Assembly (NCBI RefSeq): GCF_010672525.1
Contig: NZ_JAAHGH010000031.1
Span: 22,670-68,760 of the forward strand
Length of the DNA stretch: 46,091 nucleotides
DNA from: Okeania sp. SIO2B3
GTDB taxonomy: Bacteria; Cyanobacteriota; Cyanobacteriia; Cyanobacteriales; Microcoleaceae
Direction of reading: 5' to 3'
Below are positions 34,486 through 44,472 of the stretch, one piece after another; within the stretch, counting starts at the first letter, position 1, and each line of letters begins with the position of its first letter. A program made the translations under genes and the position numbers. The notes below the pieces were generated by a model. That model worked only from the letters and a program-made list of their open reading frames with translations, was not told the DNA's origin and did not search any database.

Positions 34486-34841
34486 TTAGGGTTTGCTGAA
34501 AAAGTCTTTTTGCTGGGGTAGGAGACAGGAGACAGGAGACAGGAGTTAGGAAGAATGGGAATTATAGAGGAGGTAGTCAGAAGAATCGTCCCAAGATTGT
34601 TATGCCATAATCATTCCGAAATATAGCAATGAGCGCTGGTATATTTACAAATTGCAGGAGAGGCCAAATAGCTAAAAGTCTTATATTATCAGTAATTTAT
34701 TCCCCCAGATGAGCTGTTGCCTGCGCACAGCGCTATACTTGCTTTTTGAGCTTGAGCGACCGAAAAGCTTGCACTTTTTTCGAGCAAAAAAAGCTGAAAC
34801 CATTATCAGTCAATGCTTTGATATTTAATCAGCAAACCCTA
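34486..34841. mobile_element. MITE-like element, family B (TTAGGGTTTGCTGAA ends)
   Basis: A 356-bp non-coding element. The left end TTAGGGTTTGCTGAAAAAGT and right end AATCAGCAAACCCTA are inverted repeats. Inside are GGAGACA heptamers (34532-34552) and segments shared with the copy at 39854-40100: GGAATGGGAAT, GAGGAGGTAG, CATAATCAT and CTTTGATA-TTAATCAGCAA. No transposase frame, so probably mobilised in trans. Confidence 0.7.
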
Positions 34842-34945
34842 GTTATAACTACAAGCAATTGAGGCGTTGTTTTAGTAAATTTATTTATCTAGATAAAGCT
34901 AAGTAAATTGCCAAATCTTTAATAGAGGTAAAAGTGCCTTGCTTC

Positions 34946-35066
34946 AACAATTAATAATTAACAATTAACAATTACCTCTCCTTGAAAAGAAGAGGATTGA
35001 CTAATAATGAAAATTTTTTTTGTTTCTCCTTTAAAGGAGAGGCTTTAAACCTTAATTATTTGGTAA
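34946..35066. repeat. AT-rich repeat with CTCCTTGAAAAG and AAAGGAGAGG blocks
   Basis: AATTACCTCTCCTTGAAAAG at the left and GGAGAGGCTTTAAACCTTAA plus TTATTTGGTAA at the right frame a short AT-rich segment. Variants lie at about 29196-29352, 32190-32345, within 32594-32892 and at 39450-39612. A dispersed non-coding repeat. Confidence 0.6.
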
Positions 35067-35103
35067 ATATACAGCGTATTTCATATTAGTAAGGTACACC
35101 AGT

Positions 35104-35123
35104 CGCGGGCAAGATGCCCGCAC
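35104..35123. repeat. Palindrome GCGGGCAAGATGCCCGC
   Basis: The best-preserved copy of a small dispersed palindrome, followed by ACTACAAA; related copies at 28050-28067 and 29061-29083. Confidence 0.7.
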
Positions 35124-35208
35124 TACAAACATTTTACCTGTAATCTGCTGTATTTCCAGTTCGTTCAATTTCTAATTTAAAATGAGAGGTATATTCAGAA
35201 AGATTTCT

Positions 35209-35345
35209 ATAATATCATGTCCGGATAATTAGTTATAAAAAAACTTTCTCCTTCAACTCCAGTTCTTCCTCTTCCTTCTTTTTTCTTCCCTCCTGACTCC
35301 TCCGTAGTTATTTATTTATCACTGTTCAACTGGACATAATATAAC
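35209..35345. mobile_element. MITE-like element, family A
   Basis: TATAATATCATGTCCGGATAA at the left is matched by the inverted GTTCAACTGGACATAATATAA at the right. The interior holds a C/T-rich run (CTTCCTCTTCCTTC) and CTCCTGACTCCT. This is the third family-A member in the window. Confidence 0.6.
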
Positions 35346-35348
35346 TTA

Positions 35349-35498
35349 TTGATTAAGACAGATTTAGATAAATTTGAAACTCTAGAATCAAAATTGAAAG
35401 AATTACATTCTGATGAAATACCAGAAATAATTGCTTTACCAATCGGATCTGGTTATGGTCTTTACCGAAAAATCGAGCTGCTGATAACTGATAACTGA
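35349..35498 (+). pseudogene. Possible 49-codon gene remnant
   Basis: The frame from TTG 35349 to TGA 35498 reads LIKTDLDKFETLESKLKELH... and EIIALPIGSGYGLYRK, which looks like real protein sequence, then runs into a GATAACTGATAACTGATAAC tandem repeat. It directly abuts the preceding MITE-like element, so it may be what is left of a gene cut by insertion. No family recognised. Confidence 0.35.
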
Positions 35499-35499
35499 T

Positions 35500-35901
35500 A
35501 ACTGAAACGACATACAGCTGATGACTCAAAAGATGAACAGATAAACAGTTGATTTGAGTTAATTGAACAATATTCCTACTTATTTCCCCAGACTTGATAT
35601 TACGATCAGAACAATGATCCTCTCATAATTATTCAAACAAATATAATATTGATATGTTTTTTATTTTTAATTTTAAAAAAATCGACAAAAATCGTAATCT
35701 GCTGAAAAATCAGAAAATAATGATATAGTTATTCTATAAGGGTAACTACGCCTATACACTTGACTTTTTATTCAATATTAATACACCAACTAGGTCAACC
35801 CAAACCAAAAGTTTTAAGCATGACAATAGATTCTACGGATTTTAGAGTCACTTAACTGTACTACCTAAGTATTAGTAGGTAGACAAAAAGTATATATAAA
35901 G
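35500..35901. other. Gene-free leader upstream of the TPR-CHAT gene
   Basis: AT-rich and without an open frame. GTATATATAAAG lies immediately before the ATG. No operator or strong promoter can be singled out with confidence. Confidence 0.5.
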
Positions 35902-38900
35902 ATGAATCAAAACCGCATCCAAGCCTATATAAATCTAATTCAACAACTATTAAATAGCCCCACAGAAAGAAAAGATAAAATCCTAGCAACTAACCAAAAA
36001 TTACTAGATAAAGGATTACTCCAAACAATAATAATGATGGCACAGACATCAGCAGAAAAAGGGAAGCAGGAAGCTCAAGAACTATTACTCACCTTTGCAG
36101 TAGAACTATCAGAAAAATTAGACATTTCAATTACAGAAAACACCTCAGCAACAGCAACCCCTTTAGAATATTTAGAATTCTTAACCCAGGTATTACAAGC
36201 AACCCACGAAAGCAAAAACAATCCTCAAATTATTCACCCTATTTTGCAAGAAAACCTCAACAAACTAGACCAAGGTTTAGTAGAAATCTTACAAACTTGG
36301 GCGACCTCAACCTTAGTAGAAATTAAACCAGAAGAAGCTCATAGTATTGCTGCGGATATAGTTAACTTCAGTAACCAGATACAAGAGTTTACTCTTGGGG
36401 ATAAAGCAAATAATTTAGAAATAGCAATTACGGGATATAAAACAGCATTAACTGTATACAATAATGCTTCAAAAACTCATCATTGGGTAAGTATTATTAA
36501 CAATCTTGGTACTGCTTATCTCAACAGAATTTATGGAGATAAATCTGTAAATATTGAGAAAGCAATAGAAATTTATCAACCAGCATTAAAAGTAATAGAT
36601 AGAAAAGATAGTCCCCAAGATTGGGCAATAATTCAAAATAACTTAGGCAATGCTTATAGTCGTAGAATTGAAGGAGATAAAGCCAAAAATATTGAACAAT
36701 CAATAGTCGCTTATCAAAGAGCATTGGAAATTATTACCAAAGAAAAATTTCCCCAACAATGGGCAACTATTCAAAATAATTTAGCTAATACCTACTTAAC
36801 GCGAATTGCAGGAAAAGTCGGCGATAATATTGAATTAGCAATAGATGCTTACCAAAAAGCATTACAAATTATCGATCGGGAAGAAAATTCTCTAGACTGG
36901 GCAGTAACTCAAAGCAATCTTGGTAATGCCTATCTAAATAGAATGACAGAAAATGTAGAGAAAAATATTGAGCAAGCAATTACAACTTATCAGCAAGCAT
37001 TAAAAATTATTAATAGGGAAAATCAACCTTACCAGTGGGCAAATATTCAAAAAAATCTAGGTACTGCTTACTTAAATAGATTCATAGGAAAAAAAAGCAA
37101 AAATATTGAATTAGCTATTACAGCTTATCAACAAGCATTAACAGAAATTACTCCTATTGATTCTCTATTAGATTGGGTAATAATTTCCATAAATCTTGGC
37201 ACTGCTTACCTCCACCGAGACACAGCAGAAAGAGTGGAAAATATTGAATTATCAATTGCAGTTTATCAACAAGTGCTGCAAGTTATTAATCCAGAAAAAT
37301 TTGCTTTATGGTGGGGAATTATTCACAAAAATCTTGGTGATGCTTATAGTTATCAAGTCAGAGAAAATATAGAAAATATTGCTGATTTTTATCAAAATAT
37401 TGAATTAGCAATTACAGCATATCAACAAGCATTAAATATTTTTACTGTAGAAAATTTTCCACTTGAATGTCTACAAATTTATCGTAAATTAGGCGATTTA
37501 GGATTTCAAAAGGAAAATTGGCAACTTGCTATTGAAAGTTATCAAGTAGCAATTAAGTTGCTAGAAATAACTCAAAGTTTGGTAAATACCGAAATATCTT
37601 ACAAAGAGATGTTAGTTGAATCAATTTATATGTATGGCAACATAGTAGAATGTTATGTCAAAATTGAGGAATATGAACAAGCATTAGAATATGTAGAAGC
37701 TTCTCGCTCTCGTCGTTTAGTAGAGTTAATGATGATAAACGACATTTATAAAAATGAAGAAAAGCCAGCAGAACTAGAAGAATATTATGATTTACAACAA
37801 CAAATTAATCAGCTCAATTTTGATACTACTAGAATTAATAAACCAATTACAGTGGGAAGTCAGTTTAGCATCAAAGAAATTAAATCAGAGAATCAAGAAA
37901 AAATTTATTTACTGAAAGAAAAACAGCAAAAAATTTGGCAAAAAATTTGGAATAGCGATCGCATACTAGCAGAACAATTACAAGTTACATATCTGAGTTT
38001 TTCAGATATTCAGCAGTTCGTAAAGGATGGACAAACTGCAATTATAGATTTTTATTCAACCAGAAATAATACCTATATATTCCTTCTGACTCAGCAGCAA
38101 CTTACTGTTCATATTTGTCAAGGGGAGGGAATTGATAAATTACAAACTTGGATACATGATAATTGGTTGAAACTCCATGCAGAAAATAGCAGTGAATGGC
38201 AGAATCAAATGGAGGATTTTCTTTCAAAATTATCAGAAAAATTAGAATTAAATCAACCGATAGAACAACTGAATGAGATAAAAGAATTAATTATTATTCC
38301 CCATTTATATCTACATCAAATACCTTACGCTGCTTTACCAGTTACTAGAGAAAAAGAAACAAAGTATTTGTGTGATTATTTCCGTTTAAGAATTTTACCT
38401 AGTTGTCAAATTCTCAATTATTGCTCAGAGCGAACGCTAATTAATAATCCCCGCAAAATAGGAATTGTGGAAACTCCTATAACAAATAAGTTTTATACAA
38501 GATATGAATGTGAAACTCTAGCAAATATGTACTTAATTTCTCCCCAAAAGCGTCTGCAATATAGTCAGGCAAAAATTAATAATTACCACAACTTTATTCA
38601 GCAAGTACAAATGCTGCATTCCAGTCATACTTCTCAACTAAATATTGTCAATCCCTTAGCATCAAAACTAAAATTATTTGATGGAGATATAGTTCTTAGT
38701 AAAGTTTTTGCTTGGCGTTTACCAGAATTATTTGATGTATTTCTTTCCAGTTGCGAAATTAATCTCTATCAAACTAAAATTTATGACGAAATTCTCACAT
38801 TGGCCAGTGCTTTTATTAGTGCAGGTGCCCGTCATGTAATTAGTTCATTATGGTTAGTAGAAGATTTAGCCACAGCATTATTTTGCATTTTCTACTATCA

Positions 38901-39147
38901 ACATCGCCAAAAATATAGCCGTTCGGAAGCATTTAAAAAAGCACAAAATCAACTTCGTTATTTAACAGGAACTCAGCTTAGTAGTTATAAAAAGCAGCTA
39001 GAAAGATATCTAGAACAATACATGAAACACGAAAATTCAGAAAAAATACAACAAAAAAAAGAACTCTTATCATGGTTTTGTCAACAGAGTCTTCCATTTA
39101 CTCATCCTTACTACTGGGCAGGTTTTATTCCCCAAGGTATTTCTTGA
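35902..39147 (+). CDS. TPR-CHAT caspase-like protease protein
   Basis: A 1081-aa protein. The N-terminal 160 residues are helical. From about 165 to 560 come at least seven tetratricopeptide-type repeats on a roughly 50-residue period (NIExAIxxYQxAL...WAxIQNNLGxAYxxR), followed by a coiled linker. The C-terminal CHAT domain (about 700-1081) has the caspase-type dyad: His906 or His909 in MLHSSHTSQ and Cys951 in VFLSSCEINL, followed by LASAFISAGARHVISSLWLVED and the C-terminal HPYYWAGFIPQG. The usual HG after the catalytic His is HT here. CHAT proteases cleave partner proteins in several bacterial immune and cell-death systems. No partner gene is adjacent, so the substrate is unknown. No signal peptide; probably cytoplasmic. 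Confidence 0.92.
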   Translation: MNQNRIQAYINLIQQLLNSPTERKDKILATNQKLLDKGLLQTIIMMAQTSAEKGKQEAQELLLTFAVELSEKLDISITENTSATATPLEYLEFLTQVLQATHESKNNPQIIHPILQENLNKLDQGLVEILQTWATSTLVEIKPEEAHSIAADIVNFSNQIQEFTLGDKANNLEIAITGYKTALTVYNNASKTHHWVSIINNLGTAYLNRIYGDKSVNIEKAIEIYQPALKVIDRKDSPQDWAIIQNNLGNAYSRRIEGDKAKNIEQSIVAYQRALEIITKEKFPQQWATIQNNLANTYLTRIAGKVGDNIELAIDAYQKALQIIDREENSLDWAVTQSNLGNAYLNRMTENVEKNIEQAITTYQQALKIINRENQPYQWANIQKNLGTAYLNRFIGKKSKNIELAITAYQQALTEITPIDSLLDWVIISINLGTAYLHRDTAERVENIELSIAVYQQVLQVINPEKFALWWGIIHKNLGDAYSYQVRENIENIADFYQNIELAITAYQQALNIFTVENFPLECLQIYRKLGDLGFQKENWQLAIESYQVAIKLLEITQSLVNTEISYKEMLVESIYMYGNIVECYVKIEEYEQALEYVEASRSRRLVELMMINDIYKNEEKPAELEEYYDLQQQINQLNFDTTRINKPITVGSQFSIKEIKSENQEKIYLLKEKQQKIWQKIWNSDRILAEQLQVTYLSFSDIQQFVKDGQTAIIDFYSTRNNTYIFLLTQQQLTVHICQGEGIDKLQTWIHDNWLKLHAENSSEWQNQMEDFLSKLSEKLELNQPIEQLNEIKELIIIPHLYLHQIPYAALPVTREKETKYLCDYFRLRILPSCQILNYCSERTLINNPRKIGIVETPITNKFYTRYECETLANMYLISPQKRLQYSQAKINNYHNFIQQVQMLHSSHTSQLNIVNPLASKLKLFDGDIVLSKVFAWRLPELFDVFLSSCEINLYQTKIYDEILTLASAFISAGARHVISSLWLVEDLATALFCIFYYQHRQKYSRSEAFKKAQNQLRYLTGTQLSSYKKQLERYLEQYMKHENSEKIQQKKELLSWFCQQSLPFTHPYYWAGFIPQGIS

Positions 39148-39853
39148 AGAAGGCAGAAGGCAGAAGGCAGAAGGCAGAAGGAAAAATTGCTTACCGAATA
39201 ATACCATTTCTCAAAAACTTTTCTACATTTTGTTGAGTAGGGGACCCACCCCTAACCCCTCCCAGGAGGGGAAATAGGGGAGTGGGGGAGTGGACCCACC
39301 CCTAACCCCTCCCAGGAGGGGAAACAAACATAAGAATAATTAACATTAACGCAAGCTGAAATTAGCAAAAAAAGTGGTTTTGCTTGTACCGATCAGTTCA
39401 CAACTGAAGTCTTGCCCAAGTATAGCAATAATGCATGGGAATTGGTATAATTAATCATTATTAATTAAATAATTTAGCTTACTCTGCCTCCCCTTGGCTG
39501 CGTCGCGAGCTGTCGCTCTACAAAGGGAAAATAAAGAAATAATATTTCCTTATGTTCAATTCCGTAACGGTTTTAACCAGAGGTAATTATCCATTATCCA
39601 TTATCCATTAATGAAGGATAGTCTTCGACACGCCACTTCATGTCTTATACCAATGTGAAAAAAGAATGCTATGCTTAAGTGATACTTCAACTATTAAGTA
39701 ATTAACCCAGGCTGAATAACTTTACTTTTTTGATAATTAGCACGCCAGTTATTGTGAATTATTCTTATTTTTACTACTTCCCTACTCCCCCTCTCCCCCA
39801 CTCCACTACTCCCTTACTCCCCCACTCCCACACTCCCCTGCTCAAGAAAATAA
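39148..39853. other. Repeat-rich gene-free stretch after TPR-CHAT
   Basis: It contains AGAAGGC heptamers (39150-39178), two copies of ACCCACCCCTAACCCCTCCC-AGGAGGGG (about 39243-39270 and 39293-39323), TTGGTATAA and TATACCAA motifs facing each other around 39440 and 39650, an AT-rich repeat ending GAGGTAATTATCCATTATCC (to about 39612) and a C-rich CTCCCCCACTCC tract (39776-39840). No gene. Confidence 0.65.
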
Positions 39854-40100
<247 letters not shown>

Positions 40101-40712
40101 TTAGGTTGTTATCCGTTGATAAAGAATAGCCTTACCTTGTCTTTTTCCAGAATCTTTCCACCCTCTTTGTTCCAGATCGCCTAATCTATTAAGAGTAGTT
40201 ATATACGCAGGAGAACAACCTAAAACTTTCCCTAATTCCCGCGCAGTTTTTAATTCTTCAACACCATTATTCAACAAGTTTTTTGTCATTTCTTTTTGTT
40301 CGATAACTGTTGTCATTGATGATTGTTCATATTCATATCGATCTTTGAATGCAAGGTCTTCTTTTTCTATACTGTGTAATTTATGATTTTCTTTAGGAGT
40401 TACTAAATCTTCAGCATCATCTATTTTTTTAACTTCTTGAATCAATTTATTTTCTATATATTTGTCTATATAACTATCCAATTTATTTCCAATATACTTT
40501 CCTATTGCCACATTAATTTTAGTTTCCAAACTAAGCGACAACATACCTCGATCGCCATCTATTTCTTCTCCTAAATAAAGGTCTATAAACAAATTTAAAA
40601 CTTCAAAAGCTGTAGAATCATTCTCCTTACATTTTGCTTGGAAGCGTTGCCATTTATCGCGAGCTAATTTAAAATCGATCCGAACTTTATCTTCTCTATC
40701 ATTGCTATACAT
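40101..40712 (-). CDS. Putative RHH-type DNA-binding protein
   Basis: A 203-aa protein of unknown function. The N-terminus (KVRIDFKLARDKWQRFQAKC, then TAFEVLNLFIDLYLGEE) fits a strand-helix-helix ribbon-helix-helix fold. The middle is charged and helical (DKYIENKLIQEVKKIDD). The C-terminus (LKTARELGKVLGCSPAYITT, then LGDLEQRGW) resembles a helix-turn-helix. A perfect 20-bp palindrome lies 86 bp upstream of the start, which suggests autoregulation. Such proteins are often plasmid- or mobile-element-associated regulators in cyanobacteria. The 3' end abuts a family B element and the original C-terminus could have been altered. Function inferred from fold-like patterns only. Confidence 0.65.
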   Translation of the reverse strand: MYSNDREDKVRIDFKLARDKWQRFQAKCKENDSTAFEVLNLFIDLYLGEEIDGDRGMLSLSLETKINVAIGKYIGNKLDSYIDKYIENKLIQEVKKIDDAEDLVTPKENHKLHSIEKEDLAFKDRYEYEQSSMTTVIEQKEMTKNLLNNGVEELKTARELGKVLGCSPAYITTLNRLGDLEQRGWKDSGKRQGKAILYQRITT

Positions 40713-40797
40713 ATTAACTAAATACCTAGATAAGGGACGAAATTCAAGCAGACATCGCGCTTGAAAGCCTAAAGCCGTTTATCTACCACTTATGGTA

Positions 40798-40817
40798 TTG
40801 TCTATAATTATAGACAA
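40798..40817. promoter_or_regulatory. Perfect 20-bp palindrome, candidate operator
   Basis: TTGTCTATAATTATAGACAA is fully self-complementary and contains TATAAT, so it could overlap the -10 box of the RHH-like gene transcribed leftward. It is typical of a site bound by a dimeric repressor. Direct sequence observation; function inferred. Confidence 0.55.
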
Positions 40818-41062
40818 AAAGTCAAATATTTTTGGCAATTCTATTAATTGATAAAAATTTAATTTATCTAGGTCAAATAATTGATAATTATCATCAATAA
40901 TTTACTTAATCTGGAAGTTTCAGATTATAAATATGAATACAAGAGACTAATCAATATCTAGTAATTTTATGTTTATTTTTTATAAAAAATCATTGAGGAT
41001 TTTTATCATTAAACTTATTCAAGAAACAAAATAATTGAAAAAAGCCAAAATTTAAACCTTAT

Positions 41063-41731
41063 CTAATTTAAAAAGACACTTCCAGTTTCTTCAATTAACA
41101 AACTAGATTTATCCAAATTAAAATTATTAGTCTCAGTCATAGTTAACTTTAAAAGACCATTTTCAACAATAAACTGGGGTTGTATCAATAAAAAACCTCC
41201 CTTATCCCGATAAAAAGTAATATTGATAGGAACTTTTAATTTCCTTAAAATCACTTCAGACTTTCCTGACAACTGGCGTTGTGTAGTATCTCCAATTATC
41301 TCATAAGAAATTGTAGCAGCAGTATTATTTGCAAGTTTGATATTGACCAAACCATTTACAGGTTGAATAATTCCAATAGGCAATTGTCTGGTTCCAGGTA
41401 AAGGAGCTGTAGAGTCATTAACAATTAATTGTTTTGGAGGTTGACTAGGCTGAGTTTGAACAGTGTTTGATGGTGATACGGTCGAAGAAGGTTTTTCTGG
41501 TGAAGGTTGTTTTGAGGGTTGACTAGGCTGAGTTTGAACAGTATTTGATGGTGATATGGTCGAAGAAGGTTTTTCTGGTGAAGGTTGTTTTAAAGGTTGA
41601 GAATCAAAACGAGGCAATTGTGCTAGGCTAAGACTAGGTAAAGTTATACTTGATAGCAATATAATTATCAGCCCATAAATTTGCTTCTTTAGTCTAGTAT
41701 TTATGCTGAATAACTGATTCAAAAACTGCAT
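41063..41731 (-). CDS. Exported Pro-rich hypothetical protein
   Basis: A 222-aa protein. Residues 1-37 form a signal peptide: basic RLKKQ, hydrophobic IYGLIIILLSSITLPSLSL, and a likely cut after SLSLA. Next is a Pro/Ser/Gln-rich region with a 27-residue unit (QPSPEKPSST-SPSNTVQTQPSQP) present twice. The C-terminal 110 residues look like a beta-sandwich (GLVNIKLANNTAATISYEII, LLIQPQFIVENGLLKLTM). Probably periplasmic or cell-surface. No family recognised. It is transcribed divergently from the downstream oxidoreductase gene across an 84-bp gap. Confidence 0.75.
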   Translation of the reverse strand: MQFLNQLFSINTRLKKQIYGLIIILLSSITLPSLSLAQLPRFDSQPLKQPSPEKPSSTISPSNTVQTQPSQPSKQPSPEKPSSTVSPSNTVQTQPSQPPKQLIVNDSTAPLPGTRQLPIGIIQPVNGLVNIKLANNTAATISYEIIGDTTQRQLSGKSEVILRKLKVPINITFYRDKGGFLLIQPQFIVENGLLKLTMTETNNFNLDKSSLLIEETGSVFLN

Positions 41732-41815
41732 AATTATTTGCCTAAATAATCTAAATATTTTGTTATTAGTTAAATACCTATTATTATATCAGGAAAATGT
41801 TAGAGTAAATCGTTT

Positions 41816-43012
41816 ATGAAAAGTTACGATTGGATTGTAGTTGGTGGCGGAATAACAGGAGCAGCTGTCAGTTATGAATTAGCAAAAAAAGGTTTTACCG
41901 TACTCCTGTTGGAAAAATACCCTACTTTAAAAGGTGCAACCCGTTATAGTTATGCTATTTTACCCTACTGGTCTAGTACTACAGATTTGACCAATCAACT
42001 TTTTCAGGAAGCAAAAGAACGTTATCATTGCCTATCTGAAGAATTAGAAACAAGTACCCAATTTAGAGAGTTAGATTTATTACTAACTATCGCCCTCAAA
42101 GATGACCCAGAAAAAATAGCTGCTACCTTCAACCACTACAATACCATACCCCACCTAATAAGTGTCCAAGAAGCCTGTGAAATGGAACCCTTACTCAATA
42201 AAGAGGCGATCGCAGGAGCTTTAACTGTTCGTAACGGTCATGTTTCTCCAGAAGCAACGACTTTGGCGTACTCTCAAGCATTTACGAGGTTAGGAGGTCA
42301 AATTGAAATTGCAGAGGTAACTGGGTTAGTCAAAACTGGGGATAATGCAACCCCTCGCTATCACGAACGCATAACCGGAGTTTACACCACAGGCAAAACT
42401 CATCACGCTGCTAATGTTGTTATTTGCGCAGGTGGAATTTCTCGTCATTTCCTAAAATCAGTAGGTATCCATACCCGTATTTATTTCACCCATGCCGAGA
42501 TGTTAGAAATTCCTCCTACAGACTTACAACTACATACTAATGTAATGCCAGCAGTACAAGAACGTTTTCAATGTGAAGCTACTACAAGTACAGCTGAGTT
42601 TGAACAAATGTGGGATGAACCTGGTCACGAGTTTGTACCATTTAGCTTAGATGCTGGCGCAATTCAATTTAACAACGGTTGCATCAGAATAGGTCAAATT
42701 TCTCGCGTACTCACTGACCCTCACGCTAAAATTGATCCTGTTCAAAGTGAAGTTGCTATGCGATCGGAGATCGGGAAAATTTTACCTGCATTAGAACATT
42801 TAACCGCCACCTGGCATCACTGCTTAATAGCATACAGTGCTGATAACTTACCCCTCATCGGAGCTATTCCTAATCAAGAAGGGATACATATTTTTTCTGG
42901 GTTCAGTAGTCCCTTTGCATTTGTGCCTCCCCTAGCTAAAAGATTCGCTAATTATATAGTCGGAGAAAATGATGAAATTATCAAGCAATTATCTCCTCAT
43001 CGCTTTGTCTAA
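41816..43012 (+). CDS. FAD-dependent oxidoreductase (DAO family)
   Basis: A 398-aa flavoprotein. The N-terminal Rossmann motif VVGGGITGAAVSYELAKKGF with LLLEK downstream binds FAD. The central part (AIAGALTVRNGHVSPEATTL, VVICAGGISRHF) and the C-terminal LPLIGAIPNQEGIHIFSGFS are typical of D-amino-acid oxidase, glycine oxidase or sarcosine oxidase-like enzymes. The substrate is probably an amine or amino acid but cannot be read. No signal peptide; cytoplasmic. The length is normal for the family. A partial family B repeat follows the stop. Confidence 0.85.
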   Translation: MKSYDWIVVGGGITGAAVSYELAKKGFTVLLLEKYPTLKGATRYSYAILPYWSSTTDLTNQLFQEAKERYHCLSEELETSTQFRELDLLLTIALKDDPEKIAATFNHYNTIPHLISVQEACEMEPLLNKEAIAGALTVRNGHVSPEATTLAYSQAFTRLGGQIEIAEVTGLVKTGDNATPRYHERITGVYTTGKTHHAANVVICAGGISRHFLKSVGIHTRIYFTHAEMLEIPPTDLQLHTNVMPAVQERFQCEATTSTAEFEQMWDEPGHEFVPFSLDAGAIQFNNGCIRIGQISRVLTDPHAKIDPVQSEVAMRSEIGKILPALEHLTATWHHCLIAYSADNLPLIGAIPNQEGIHIFSGFSSPFAFVPPLAKRFANYIVGENDEIIKQLSPHRFV

Positions 43013-43016
43013 CTCA

Positions 43017-43160
43017 TTAGGGTTTGCGCTCAAAAGTCTTTTAGTAGGAGTAGGAGACAGGAGACAGGAGACAGGAGGAACGGGGAATGAGCGAGGGGTA
43101 GGAGTAAGAATTGTGCCAAGATTTTTCTGCCATAGTCAGCTCAAAAAGCTAGTATTTTGA
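43017..43160. mobile_element. Partial family B element
   Basis: It starts TTAGGGTTTGCG and contains AAAAGTCTTTTAGTAGGAG, GGAGACA heptamers, GGGGAATGAGCGAGG and TTTTCTGCCATAGTCA, all matching family B interiors at 34486-34841 and 39854-40100. The right terminal repeat is not evident. It begins five bases after the oxidoreductase stop codon. Confidence 0.55.
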
Positions 43161-43266
43161 GCGTTTTCAATTATTAATTATTAATTGTTGAACTACATTC
43201 CGTTTTTTTATGCTACATTGTAGTATGTAGTATAGATTAACAAGCAATAGTAACTTAAAATCAAAT

Positions 43267-44448
43267 ATGCCATACGAAAAACTTAAACTCTCAACCCCAA
43301 AACCAGTATTATCTTGGGCAAATCATCCCCTAGAAAATCAAGAACACCAAATGGCCAAAAATGTAGCATCCTTGCCATTTGTCTTCAAGCACGTTGCCCT
43401 AATGCCAGACGTGCATCTAGGCAAAGGTGCATTAGTAGGTTCTGTCATTGCCACAAAAGAAGCAATTATTCCTGCTGCTGTAGGCGTAGATATTGGTTGC
43501 GGAATGTGCGCAATAAAAATGCCTTTTGTTGCCGACCAACTAGAAGGCAAACTCAAAAAAATCCGACAAGATATTGAAGCAGCTATTCCTGTAGGATTTT
43601 CTGACAACAAAGAAATCGAAAAATCTGTCACCAACTGGCAGCGCTGGAAAAACTTCAAAGAGTTACATCCAGGAGTAAAAAATTTAGAAAGTAAAGCTCT
43701 CAAACAAATGGGTTCTCTTGGTGGAGGCAACCACTTCATTGAACTTTGTCTGGATACAGAGAACAATGTTTGGTTAATGCTACACTCTGGTTCTCGTCAC
43801 ATTGGAAATAAATTAGCTCAATGTCATATTAACACTGCCAAGGAATTAGCAAAACTGGCAGATACAAAATTGCCAGATTTAGATTTAGCCTATTTTGTCA
43901 CTGGAACACCAGAATTTGCAGCTTACTGGCGCGATCTACAATGGGCGCAAAATTATGCTCGGTTTAATCGAGATGTAATGATGGCTCGTTTTAAGCGAAT
44001 TGTTGAAAAGCATTTAGTAGGAGGTAAACCAACAAAACCACTATTAAATGTGAACTGTCATCACAATTATGCGGAAAAAGAAGTACATTTTGGCGAGGAA
44101 GTTTATGTAACTCGTAAAGGTGCTGTGCGAGCACAGGAAGAAGATTATGGAATTATACCTGGTTCAATGGGAGCAAAATCTTTCATTGTCAAAGGAAAAG
44201 GAAACCATGAAAGTTATTGTAGCTGTAGTCATGGAGCTGGCAGATTAATGTCTCGAACTAAAGCTAAAAAGAGTTTTTCTGTTGATGATCTAGTTAAGCA
44301 AACTGAGGGAGTAGAATGTCGGAAAGATGGAGGTGTTATTGATGAAATTCCTGGTGCTTATAAGTCTATTGAAGAAGTGATGAATCAACAAACTGATTTA
44401 GTAGAAGTTGTGGCAAGTCTTAAACAAGTTGTTTGTGTAAAAGGCTAA
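43267..44448 (+). CDS. rtcB: RNA ligase RtcB
   Basis: A 393-aa GTP- and Mn-dependent ligase that joins RNA 2',3'-cyclic phosphate (or 3'-phosphate) and 5'-OH ends, used in RNA repair and tRNA splicing. All family motifs are present: MPDVHLGKGALVGSV, VGVDIGCGMC with metal Cys78, GSLGGGNHFIE, LHSGSRHIG, NCHHNYAE, TRKGAVRA, PGSMGAKSFIVKGKG and SHGAGRLMSR, whose His322 is the expected guanylylated residue. The length matches single-domain bacterial RtcB. No archease gene or RtcR regulator is adjacent. Confidence 0.96.
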   Translation: MPYEKLKLSTPKPVLSWANHPLENQEHQMAKNVASLPFVFKHVALMPDVHLGKGALVGSVIATKEAIIPAAVGVDIGCGMCAIKMPFVADQLEGKLKKIRQDIEAAIPVGFSDNKEIEKSVTNWQRWKNFKELHPGVKNLESKALKQMGSLGGGNHFIELCLDTENNVWLMLHSGSRHIGNKLAQCHINTAKELAKLADTKLPDLDLAYFVTGTPEFAAYWRDLQWAQNYARFNRDVMMARFKRIVEKHLVGGKPTKPLLNVNCHHNYAEKEVHFGEEVYVTRKGAVRAQEEDYGIIPGSMGAKSFIVKGKGNHESYCSCSHGAGRLMSRTKAKKSFSVDDLVKQTEGVECRKDGGVIDEIPGAYKSIEEVMNQQTDLVEVVASLKQVVCVKG

Positions 44449-44472
44449 TTAATTTTTTGTGGTTTTATTGGC

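Noticed and set aside
43338-43766. 142-aa frame antisense to rtcB
   Set aside because: Strong RtcB motifs on the + strand explain the region; the antisense frame is a shadow.
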